This document shows positions 1 through 5,033 of a stretch of 5,077 nt of DNA, piece after piece (position 1 is the stretch's first letter; the number at the start of each line of letters is the position of its first letter). The notes beneath the pieces were generated by a model. The model did no database searches. It was not told the DNA's origin and worked only from the letters and a program-made list of their open reading frames with translations. The stretch comes from Gemmatimonadales bacterium UBA7889. Lineage in GTDB: Bacteria; Gemmatimonadota; Gemmatimonadetes; Longimicrobiales; Gaopeijiaceae. The DNA is taken from NCBI GenBank assembly GCA_002501085.1, contig DLRL01000022.1:1-5077 (forward strand), read 5' to 3'. Made by a program: the position numbers and the translations under genes.

Positions 1-22
1 TAGCCAACTGAGCTACTCCCGC
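1..22 (-). tRNA. 5' part of a tRNA, probably tRNA-Gly (cut by window edge)
   Basis: Read on the minus strand, this begins GCGGGAG (7-base acceptor strand), then TA (positions 8-9), the D-stem GCTC and the D-loop start AGTTGGCTA. That is the standard 5' end of a bacterial tRNA. The rest, including the anticodon, lies off the left edge, so the identity is inferred: GCGGGAG plus AGCTCAG is typical of tRNA-Gly, and a Tyr-Gly order is common in tRNA clusters near tuf genes. It lies 44 bases downstream of tRNA-Tyr on the same strand, so the two are probably co-transcribed. That a tRNA is here is nearly certain; the Gly assignment is only likely. Confidence 0.85.
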
Positions 23-66
23 AGCCCTACTTTTTTTCTTCTTGTTATTGGTCGGTGCGGCACAAG

Positions 67-148
67 TGGTGGGGGGAGGATTCGAACCTCCGAAGGCTAT
101 GCCAGCAGATTTACAGTCTGCCCCGTTTGACCGCTTCGGTACCCCACC
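67..148 (-). tRNA. tRNA-Tyr(GTA)
   Basis: A complete class II tRNA with a long variable arm. On the minus strand the acceptor GGTGGGG (from 148 down) pairs with CCCCACC, followed by discriminator A at 67. The anticodon stem is GCAGA/TCTGC around the loop CTGTAAA, giving anticodon GTA. The variable arm contains a GGC/GCC stem. The T-arm is GGAGG-TTCGAAT-CCTCC. All stems pair perfectly. The 3' CCA is not encoded, because CTT follows the discriminator, so it must be added by CCA nucleotidyltransferase. The tRNA delivers tyrosine to UAU and UAC codons. It lies upstream of the partial tRNA at 1-22. I found no convincing promoter in 149-221. Confidence 0.98.
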
Positions 149-221
149 AAACTGACACCCGAATCGCCAAGTCAGAGCACCCACTAGAACTGTCTGGACC
201 TCCTCCCAAATGCGGAAAAGA

Positions 222-255
222 GCCGACCCTAGATAGTCTGGGGTCGGCCTTTTCT
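222..255. terminator. Strong hairpin, probable bidirectional intrinsic terminator
   Basis: GCCGACCC (222-229) pairs with GGGTCGGC (241-248). The stem continues inward through T-G, A-T, G-C and A-T pairs to a three-base TAG loop, giving 12 pairs in all. On the plus strand it is followed by CTTTTCT; on the minus strand by TCTTTTCC. Both are short T-tracts of the intrinsic-terminator kind. No plus-strand gene ends just before it. The likelier role is therefore to end minus-strand transcription from the lipoprotein side (471-851), insulating the tRNA genes at 1-148. Direction is inferred. Confidence 0.75.
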
Positions 256-470
256 GATCAAGCCTCAAAAGGTAATTGCGGGCTTTGATAGCGTAAAGGG
301 CTACGAAGCCTTCCTAATAGAACTAAGAACAGAACTCCAGAAACACCTCATTCCCCAATGTGCCCACGGCACAGTCAGGGTTAGAGGTCGTCCCTAGTTA
401 GTAGCAATTTCTCTTGGCCTAGATGTGCGAGATGGTATCTCTTAAGACACCTAAATTTTTGAGATGATAG
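256..470. other. Intergenic stretch with no supported gene
   Basis: About 215 bases lie between the hairpin and the stop codon of the lipoprotein gene. One plus-strand frame is open from 233 to the TAG at 395-397. Its translation from 281 looks fairly protein-like (GFDSVKGYEAFL and onward, ending RVRGRP), but it has no ATG, GTG or TTG start and no ribosome-binding site. It is not called as a gene and could be a decayed gene end or chance. A small GAGAT-GGT-ATCTC hairpin lies at 429-441 and a perfect 10-base palindrome, GATAGCTATC, at 466-475 overlaps the lipoprotein stop codon. Neither has a T-tract that would make it a terminator. Confidence 0.4.
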
Positions 471-851
471 CTATCGCCTTAGGCTAACAAAAATTACCCC
501 TCCACCATGATCGGTGCCATAGCGCGTCGTCGCATCTGAAGGACTCATACGCTCGGCTCCCTGGACTTGATCCACACGCAATGCTTCGAGCTCATCAAGT
601 CCACCGCGCATGACGCCATCCACGTAGACTCGCGGACTCTGGCCACCGCGACCGCGGAGCCAGGCCGGACGCAACCGTTGTACGGCCTGGTACAGAGTTA
701 AAACCTGCATGTCAGGTGTAAAATCTTCAGCCAACAGTTCGTTGGCGCTCCCGCCACCCATCCCAGCGCCACCCGCGGCCGCGCATCCGGCAAGACCAAG
801 CGCCAGGGCGAAAGAGGCAACCATGCTTCGATGTAACTTGTGCGGACGCAT
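471..851 (-). CDS. Stand-alone TonB-receptor plug-like lipoprotein
   Basis: This encodes a 126-residue predicted lipoprotein. A basic n-region and hydrophobic stretch (SFALALGLAG) lead to the lipobox L20-A21-G22-C23, where signal peptidase II would cut and Cys23 would be acylated. A Gly/Ala-rich linker follows (24-36). The remainder resembles the plug domain of TonB-dependent receptors: a helical LYQAVQRLRPAWL segment (53-65), PRVYVDGV (73-80), and a terminal TTRYGTDHGGGVIFVSLRR (108-126). There is no beta-barrel, so it cannot be a transporter by itself. Such short plug-only lipoproteins are common in Gemmatimonadota as far as I know, and their role is unknown to me. The start is ATG at 851 because AAGGAG (864-859) lies seven bases upstream; a TTG one codon earlier leaves only four. 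Outer-membrane location is inferred. Confidence 0.88.
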   Translation of the reverse strand: MRPHKLHRSMVASFALALGLAGCAAAGGAGMGGGSANELLAEDFTPDMQVLTLYQAVQRLRPAWLRGRGGQSPRVYVDGVMRGGLDELEALRVDQVQGAERMSPSDATTRYGTDHGGGVIFVSLRR

Positions 852-934
852 CAATGTTCTCCTTGCTTAATAAAAACTGTACCCAAGACCTTCATTCCTT
901 CGCTCAATGCCATTTCATCATCCAACTTCACCAT
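851..934 (-). CDS. Possible 27-residue ORF overlapping the lipoprotein start
   Basis: ATG at 934 opens a 27-codon frame (MVKLDDEMALSEGMKVLG, then TVFIKQGEH). Its TGA shares one base with the lipoprotein ATG in a TGATG arrangement, which is the layout used for translational coupling. Its own start has no good Shine-Dalgarno. The strong site at 954-959 instead serves a nine-codon frame at 918-947, which overlaps this start in another frame. I do not recognise the peptide. It may be a coupled leader peptide, the remnant of a degraded gene, or chance. The TGATG junction is the main support. Confidence 0.2.
   Translation of the reverse strand: MVKLDDEMALSEGMKVLGTVFIKQGEH
859..864 (-). promoter_or_regulatory. 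Ribosome-binding site of the plug-like lipoprotein
   Basis: The minus strand reads AAGGAG, then a seven-base spacer, then ATG at 851. This decides the start in favour of ATG over the adjacent in-frame TTG at 854. Confidence 0.8.
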
Positions 935-947
935 CGAACACTCTCAT
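918..947 (-). CDS. Nine-codon possible leader peptide with a strong RBS
   Basis: ATG at 947 encodes MRVFDGEVG and then TGA, followed at once by a second TGA. The AGGAGG at 959-954 is six bases upstream, the best-formed ribosome-binding site on the minus strand in this region. ACACT/AGTGT on the minus strand can form a five-pair hairpin around the start codon. The frame ends 66 bases before the lipoprotein ATG. A short translated leader is one reading; a gene start broken by frameshift is another. No run of a regulatory amino acid and no clear attenuator is visible. Confidence 0.25.
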   Translation of the reverse strand: MRVFDGEVG

Positions 948-953
948 CAGTGT

Positions 954-959
954 CCTCCT
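954..959 (-). promoter_or_regulatory. Consensus Shine-Dalgarno with no long ORF behind it
   Basis: The minus strand reads AGGAGG, six bases from an ATG at 947 that opens only nine codons. A TTGACA hexamer, a perfect -35 match, lies just upstream at 976-971 on the minus strand, but nothing like a -10 hexamer sits 16-18 bases after it. The hexamer is therefore not called as a promoter. Confidence 0.4.
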
Positions 960-1026
960 ACTACCCCTTGTGTCAATAGCCGCACTGAGATGGTGTGTAA
1001 TCAAACTTCGCCTTCCGACACCCCAG

Positions 1027-1242
1027 TTAAAGTTCAGGAAGCAACTCAAGTACCCTCTGATGCAACGGGTGAACTAAGCATTGCGCTAACCAAAGCTCCC
1101 GCGTTGCCAATTTACGCTGTGTCGATACAAGCTGCTCGTACGTCACCTCTAGATCGTAGCGTCGGCGGGGCAGCTTACCTTGTTCCAGTTGGTCGATCAA
1201 TACAGATAGCGTGATAGCCTGGGTACCATATGTGTTTCTCAT
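1027..1242 (-). CDS. Hypothetical 71-residue protein
   Basis: ATG at 1242 is preceded by GGAAAG about six bases upstream on the minus strand, a moderate ribosome-binding site. The product is rich in Leu, Glu, Gln and Arg. It reads as mainly helical and soluble: LSVLIDQLEQGKLPRRRYDL, then a second charged helix, then a Leu-rich tail LHQRVLELLPEL. There is no signal peptide, membrane segment or metal-binding motif, and I recognise no family. It lies upstream of the lipoprotein on the same strand, with about 175 bases between them. An opposing plus-strand frame over 840-1214 is less protein-like (Thr/Pro/Ser-rich, no RBS). It may be a small real gene or chance. Confidence 0.35.
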   Translation of the reverse strand: MRNTYGTQAITLSVLIDQLEQGKLPRRRYDLEVTYEQLVSTQRKLATRELWLAQCLVHPLHQRVLELLPEL

Positions 1243-1521
1243 GGCAACTTTCCTATGCCCCTAGAGCTCCCATTCGAGACTAGTATCTGCAGCCTGTATG
1301 CAACACTTCGAAGATCTACTGGGCAGGGACTCTCGATCGATTATGGCCCCCAACCTGCTCTGCAGGAGAGCAATTACATCTGCGATCACCTACTTATCTG
1401 AACGGATGTCACAAACTCTGAAGCCCGCCCCCTAAAAATCTTGACCCATTCGAAAAACTCCTGACCCCAGTGCATCTTGTGGGTAACCGCCCGCTCCTTC
1501 AGACTCTGCTCCTCACGCTTT
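1243..1521. other. Non-coding stretch upstream of the large repeat-protein gene
   Basis: I see no supported gene here. A six-pair hairpin (TGCTCT 1356-1361 with AGAGCA 1367-1372) lacks a T-tract and is not a terminator. TGACCC occurs twice (1442-1447 and 1462-1467), with starts exactly 20 bases apart. TTGACC at 1441-1446 resembles a -35 box but has no matching -10 hexamer at normal spacing. The promoter of the large gene is presumably here, but I cannot place it. The divergent 71-codon candidate would also need its promoter in this stretch. Confidence 0.5.
1442..1467. repeat. Short direct repeat TGACCC with 20-base period
   Basis: Two TGACCC copies start 20 bases apart, near two helical turns, and end 66 bases before the ATG of the large gene. 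Such spacing puts both copies on the same face of the DNA, as in tandem activator sites. With six-base units this may well be chance. Confidence 0.2.
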
Positions 1522-1526
1522 AGGAG
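1522..1526 (+). promoter_or_regulatory. Ribosome-binding site of the large repeat-protein gene
   Basis: AGGAG is followed by a seven-base spacer and ATG at 1534. This fixes the start there and not at the in-frame TTG at 1477, which would place 19 extra residues before the signal peptide. Confidence 0.85.
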
Positions 1527-1533
1527 AGAACGC

Positions 1534-4500
1534 ATGCACCGCCTCATTCACATTGGAATTTTACTGTCCCTAATCACATCAGCTTCCCTAGCACCTCTGG
1601 ACTCCCAGACAATTGACTCCCTTGCCTTCAAGGACCTCCAATTCCGGATGGTTGGCCCATTCCGAGGAGGGAGATCTTCCGCAGTCACAGGCTTCCCTAC
1701 CGATCTAGATCGCTGGCTTATGGGAACAACTGGGGGAGGTGTCTGGGAGACTACGGATAACGGAATCTCGTGGCGAAATATCTCGGATGGCTTTTTCGGC
1801 GGGTCTATCGGAGCAGTCAGGGTAGCAAACTCAGATCCCAACGTCATATATGTCGGGCAAGGGTCTGCCGACATTCGAGGAAACACTTCAACGGGACGCG
1901 GCATGTGGAAGTCGATGGACGCAGGTCGGACGTGGGCCTTCATAGGACTTCCTGAGGCTGGCCAGATCGGACGGATCGAAGTGCACCCGGACAACCATGA
2001 CCTTGTTTATGTCGCAGGCCTCGGACATCCGTTTGGGAAGAATCCCGAGCGTGGGATATTTAAATCGGAGGATGGAGGTGAAACCTGGAATCACGTACTC
2101 GCACTGAACGATTCTACAGGCGCATCTGACCTGACTATGGATATGGTAAATCCTCGCATCCTGTACGCTGGGATGTGGCGTGGTGAGCGTAAACCCTGGA
2201 CCCTTATCTCTGGAGCGGAGGAAGGTGGGGTCTATAAGTCTGCGGATGGAGGTGAGACCTGGCGAAAGCTTGGTGGAGGATTGCCCGAAGGAATTATCGG
2301 TAAGGTTGGAGTCAGCGTCTCTCCGGCAGACCCGAATAAAGTTTGGGCTATCCTAGAAGCAGAACCTGATGGTGGAGTCTACCGTTCAGACGACAGCGGA
2401 GAGACTTGGATCAGGACGAACTCCGACAACAATCTTCGCCAACGGGCTTGGTATTACACACACGTCCAAGCAGACCCTATCGACCCAAACACGATCTACG
2501 CATTAAATACAAGCTTATATCGGTCAGTCGATGGAGGGGTGACTTTTGATGTCATCCCCGTACCACACGGCGACGTCCACGATTTGTGGATACATCCAGA
2601 TGACGCAAATCGTATCATAGTCGCTGACGATGGCGGAGGGCAGGTTACCGTCAATGGTGGAGCCAGTTGGTCTTCATACTTCAATCAAGCCACCGCAGAG
2701 TTGTACGACGTGATCGTGGACAACGGCTTCCCCTATCGGCTCTACGGAGCGCAACAAGACAATACGACGATATCGGTACCTGCTTGGACTGATGTGAATA
2801 CTCTCTACCCAAAGGAGCACTGGCAAAACGTCGGAGGTTGTGAGTCAGGACCTGTGGCACTCCATCCCGACTACCCGGACGTTGTCTATGCCGGTTGCTA
2901 TGGTGGAGTCATGGACCGGTACAACCTTGAGACTGCCCAGCGGCGCAATACTATGCTTTATCCCCAACTGCAGTTGGGGATGGCAACTAAGGACTTAAGA
3001 CATCGGTTCCAGTGGGTATCACCGATGTTGGTTAGTCAGCACGATCCGCAAACCATCTACCACGGATCCCAGCATGTGAATCGCTCCCGGGATGAAGGCG
3101 AAACTTGGGAGACGATTAGCCCGGACCTCTCCACCAATACAGCCGAACACCAGGAGCAATCAGGAGGACCCATTAACGCAGATGTTACTGGAGTCGAGAT
3201 CTACAATGTTGTGTTTTCGATCAGTGAGTCGCCGTTCACAGCAGATGAGATCTGGGCTGGAAGCGATGATGGACGCATTCACATTACTCGTGACAGCGGA
3301 TTGACTTGGACTGACATCACTCCAGAAGGAATGCCAGACTTAGGGACTGTCGACGAAATAGAACTATCCACACATAACCCAGGGCAGGCGTACGTCGCCG
3401 TGCAGCGGTACCGGCTCGACGACTTCAGGCCATATATCTTCCGAACGGATGACTACGGCGGATCCTGGATGCTCGTCGTCGGTGGCATACCTGAAGACTA
3501 TCCGGTCCGTACGGTTCGGGAAGATCCGGAACATGAAGGGTTACTTTTTGCTGGCACCGAGTTTGGGGTCTTCGTGACTTTAAATGGTGGCAGCACCTGG
3601 CAAGAATTCCAGAGAAACCTACCCATAACACCCGTGACTGGGATGAGAATCGCACATGATGATCTGATCCTATCAACACAGGGAAGATCGTTCTGGATCC
3701 TAGACGACATCAGCCCAATCCGTGAAATCGGTGCGGCGGTCGAGGCCAACAGCTACCTATTCACACCTCGGACTGCAGTCCGCCTCACTAACGTGGGTTC
3801 AGCCTCAATGGCTGAATTGACACCAGATCCGCGCCCTGCTGGCGCATTGATCCACTATTACCTCGCTCAAGAGCCAGAAGAAGAGGTTCGCATTGAGGTG
3901 GTGGACGACCGCGGAGAGGTTGTACACACATTCTCGTCTGACTCAATCACTGCGGCGGAAAGCAACGGACAGAAGATTGATAACGCCCCAGGATTAACTC
4001 GCCTAGCATGGCAGATATTTTATCCAGGCCCTGAGATGCCAGAAGGTGCAGTCGTATGGGGTTATACCGGGGGAGTAGTCGCGCCACCGGGCACCTATAG
4101 GGTTCGGATGACCTTAGGCGAGCAAGTGCAGGAGCAGTCTTTCCAGCTATTACCTGACCCGCGGATCCTGGATGTGACCTTAGCGAGCTACCAGGAGCAG
4201 TTTCAAATTGCGCTTGAGGTAAGAGATTCCATTAATTCTATCTCTCGTGCCATTGAAGACCTCGCTACAATCCGTGAACAGGTCCAGGGCGTGATGGACC
4301 GAGCTGAGTCTGCAGGGCAGGCCGACGCACTTCAGGAACTAGGGGATACGCTCAATGACAAGTCTACTAGTATCACTGAAAATCTGATGCAGCCTAATAA
4401 CCGTTCCGCACAAGATCCAATCCGTTTCTTGCCCCGACTCGATAATCAGTGGCTTGAGCTCTATGGGCGCATCACTGGAACGGATGGTTACATATACGGC

Positions 4501-4686
4501 GGCGCAGAAGGCGCGCCCCACGAGGGAACGATGGAACGGCTCAGCGTACTGATTGATGAGTGGGATGTTGCGCGTACACGCTATCTCGAACTGTTAGAAA
4601 GCGAATTACAGCGTTTCAACAATGCAGTCGAACGGCTAGGGCTTCCCGCAATTGTGCTGCCAAGACGAGGTAGGCTGGTTAGCTGA
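1534..4686 (+). CDS. Exported BNR/VPS10-type Asp-box repeat protein
   Basis: This encodes 1050 residues. A signal peptide (MHRLIHIGILLSLITSASLA, cleavage site unclear) indicates export. The family motif GPFRGGR is at 41-47. Eleven Asp boxes (S/T-x-D/N-x-G-x-T/S-W/F) end near residues 80, 134, 185, 243, 292, 338, 379, 525, 592, 645 and 689. They indicate blades of one or two beta-propellers. The gap at 379-525 holds the only two cysteines, C436 and C455, a possible disulfide. ISPDLS is at 528-533. A FlgD/Ig-like segment (about 769-877, with PGTYRVRM at 852-859) and a helical, partly coiled-coil C-terminus (878-1050) follow. Relatives are often labelled sialidase or glycosyl hydrolase, but I see no FRIP motif or other catalytic set after the signal peptide, so enzymatic activity is unsupported. 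Binding or scaffolding in the periplasm or at the surface is more cautious. Probably co-transcribed with the gene at 4702. Confidence 0.95.
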   Translation: MHRLIHIGILLSLITSASLAPLDSQTIDSLAFKDLQFRMVGPFRGGRSSAVTGFPTDLDRWLMGTTGGGVWETTDNGISWRNISDGFFGGSIGAVRVANSDPNVIYVGQGSADIRGNTSTGRGMWKSMDAGRTWAFIGLPEAGQIGRIEVHPDNHDLVYVAGLGHPFGKNPERGIFKSEDGGETWNHVLALNDSTGASDLTMDMVNPRILYAGMWRGERKPWTLISGAEEGGVYKSADGGETWRKLGGGLPEGIIGKVGVSVSPADPNKVWAILEAEPDGGVYRSDDSGETWIRTNSDNNLRQRAWYYTHVQADPIDPNTIYALNTSLYRSVDGGVTFDVIPVPHGDVHDLWIHPDDANRIIVADDGGGQVTVNGGASWSSYFNQATAELYDVIVDNGFPYRLYGAQQDNTTISVPAWTDVNTLYPKEHWQNVGGCESGPVALHPDYPDVVYAGCYGGVMDRYNLETAQRRNTMLYPQLQLGMATKDLRHRFQWVSPMLVSQHDPQTIYHGSQHVNRSRDEGETWETISPDLSTNTAEHQEQSGGPINADVTGVEIYNVVFSISESPFTADEIWAGSDDGRIHITRDSGLTWTDITPEGMPDLGTVDEIELSTHNPGQAYVAVQRYRLDDFRPYIFRTDDYGGSWMLVVGGIPEDYPVRTVREDPEHEGLLFAGTEFGVFVTLNGGSTWQEFQRNLPITPVTGMRIAHDDLILSTQGRSFWILDDISPIREIGAAVEANSYLFTPRTAVRLTNVGSASMAELTPDPRPAGALIHYYLAQEPEEEVRIEVVDDRGEVVHTFSSDSITAAESNGQKIDNAPGLTRLAWQIFYPGPEMPEGAVVWGYTGGVVAPPGTYRVRMTLGEQVQEQSFQLLPDPRILDVTLASYQEQFQIALEVRDSINSISRAIEDLATIREQVQGVMDRAESAGQADALQELGDTLNDKSTSITENLMQPNNRSAQDPIRFLPRLDNQWLELYGRITGTDGYIYGGAEGAPHEGTMERLSVLIDEWDVARTRYLELLESELQRFNNAVERLGLPAIVLPRRGRLVS
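2960..2981. repeat. Perfect 22-bp palindrome inside the repeat-protein gene
   Basis: The arm ATCCCCAACTG (2960-2970) is followed directly by its exact reverse complement CAGTTGGGGAT (2971-2981), with no spacer and a central PstI-type CTGCAG. It encodes the part of the protein around YPQLQLGM. It could be a binding site for a dimeric DNA-binding protein, or a by-product of codon choice in the Gln-Leu-Gln-Leu stretch. With no spacer it would form only a strained RNA hairpin. Confidence 0.9.
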
Positions 4687-4690
4687 TAAG

Positions 4691-4696
4691 AGGAGG
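4691..4696 (+). promoter_or_regulatory. Ribosome-binding site of the 62-residue membrane protein
   Basis: A perfect AGGAGG lies just after the TGA of the large gene. Two adjacent ATG codons follow: the first (4702) after five bases, the second (4705) after eight. Either may be used, and the difference is one Met. The closer ATG at 4697 runs straight into TGA and is not a start. Confidence 0.8.
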
Positions 4697-4701
4697 ATGA
4701 C

Positions 4702-4890
4702 ATGATGAACCCTGATAATCCACATTTTGGTCTTTATCGTCGGAGACTTGGCGTGGCCTTCGCCGTGGTATCCCCAGTCCTGTACTTACTAGACTTCACC
4801 TTGTGGGGGTTATCCCACCAATGGTGGGGTACCATTTTCCTCGTTTTAGGTCTTCTTATGATTTGGTATTATCGGGACAGAGAGAATTAG
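4702..4890 (+). CDS. Small two-pass membrane protein, function unknown
   Basis: This encodes 62 residues (61 if the second ATG is used). A short polar N-terminus ending in RRR (13-15) precedes membrane segment 1 (about 16-37, LGVAFAVVSPVLYLLDF and on). A short polar turn SHQ leads to the aromatic-rich segment 2 (about 41-57, WWGTIFLVLGLLMIWYY) and a charged tail RDREN. By the positive-inside rule both ends face the cytoplasm. Pro25 and Asp31 lie within segment 1, which is unusual. I recognise no family. The start is 15 bases after the stop of the large repeat-protein gene, with its own strong Shine-Dalgarno, so a two-gene operon is likely. A role tied to that exported protein is inference from position only. 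Confidence 0.85.
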   Translation: MMNPDNPHFGLYRRRLGVAFAVVSPVLYLLDFTLWGLSHQWWGTIFLVLGLLMIWYYRDREN

Positions 4891-4910
4891 AAGCCCATAA
4901 GGCGGCTTAT
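4891..4910. terminator. Weak hairpin between convergent genes
   Basis: In the 22-base gap between two facing stop codons, AAGCC (4891-4895) can pair with GGCTT (4904-4908). Alternatively, ATAAG (4897-4901) can pair with CTTAT (4906-4910) around a GCGG loop. Each stem is only five pairs, and there is no clear T-tract on either side. Position is the main argument for a terminator; the structure alone is weak. Confidence 0.25.
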
Positions 4911-4912
4911 TC

Positions 4913-5023
4913 CTAGTCCTCTCTCTTTGCACGGGCATACATCTCCAAAAGTATTAGCACCTGAATTCCACATAGCACCACAAGCAGGATGTTTGTCTGC
5001 CACACTTGGTCTAAGAATTCCAT
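4913..5023 (-). CDS. 36-residue single-pass membrane microprotein
   Basis: ATG at 5023 follows a perfect AGGAGG (5033-5028) by four bases, a slightly short but workable spacing. The peptide starts MEFLDQVWQT, then has one hydrophobic segment (about 11-28, NILLVVLCGIQVLILLEM), then a basic tail YARAKRED. The charge pattern predicts N-terminus outside and C-terminus in the cytoplasm. Good ribosome binding, a clean membrane segment and a charged tail together make chance unlikely. I recognise no family; it is in the size range of small subunits of membrane complexes such as CcoQ, but no motif supports that. It is convergent with the 62-residue membrane protein, with 22 bases between their stops. 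Whatever lies upstream of it is beyond the right edge. Confidence 0.65.
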   Translation of the reverse strand: MEFLDQVWQTNILLVVLCGIQVLILLEMYARAKRED

Positions 5024-5027
5024 TCAA

Positions 5028-5033
5028 CCTCCT
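5028..5033 (-). promoter_or_regulatory. Ribosome-binding site of the 36-residue microprotein
   Basis: A perfect AGGAGG on the minus strand with a TTGA spacer before the ATG. It is the main evidence that this very short frame is translated. The DNA further upstream (5041-5068) is AT-rich with an eight-base run of T on the plus strand, which could be promoter-proximal, but no clear -35/-10 pair is visible. Confidence 0.65.

Noticed and set aside
55..288. Plus-strand 77-codon open frame
   Set aside because: It runs antisense across the complete tRNA-Tyr and then through the terminator hairpin, and has no credible ribosome-binding site.
849..880. TATTAA as a -10 box for the lipoprotein gene
   Set aside because: It lies so close to the Shine-Dalgarno that transcription would begin within it, and no -35 hexamer is at the right distance.
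905..955. Hammerhead-like CTGATGAG followed by GAAA on the minus strand
   Set aside because: The bases between the two core elements do not form stem II and no stem I/III partners are found, so it is not a ribozyme core.
840..1214. Plus-strand 124-codon open frame
   Set aside because: It begins antisense to the lipoprotein signal peptide, has a low-complexity Thr/Ser/Pro-rich composition, no ribosome-binding site and no recognisable domain.
1356..1372. Small hairpin as a terminator
   Set aside because: Only six pairs, no T-tract, and no gene ends nearby on either strand.
1441..1470. TTGACC as a -35 box for the large gene
   Set aside because: The sequence 16-18 bases downstream is GACCCC-like, with no resemblance to a -10 hexamer.
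1477..1533. Upstream TTG start that would add 19 residues to the large repeat protein
   Set aside because: The extra residues are Arg-rich and would bury the signal peptide. A clear AGGAG seven bases before ATG 1534 marks the real start.
1548..1994. Minus-strand 148-codon frame and other frames inside 1534-4686
   Set aside because: They are antisense or alternative-frame shadows of the large repeat-protein gene, whose motifs are unambiguous.
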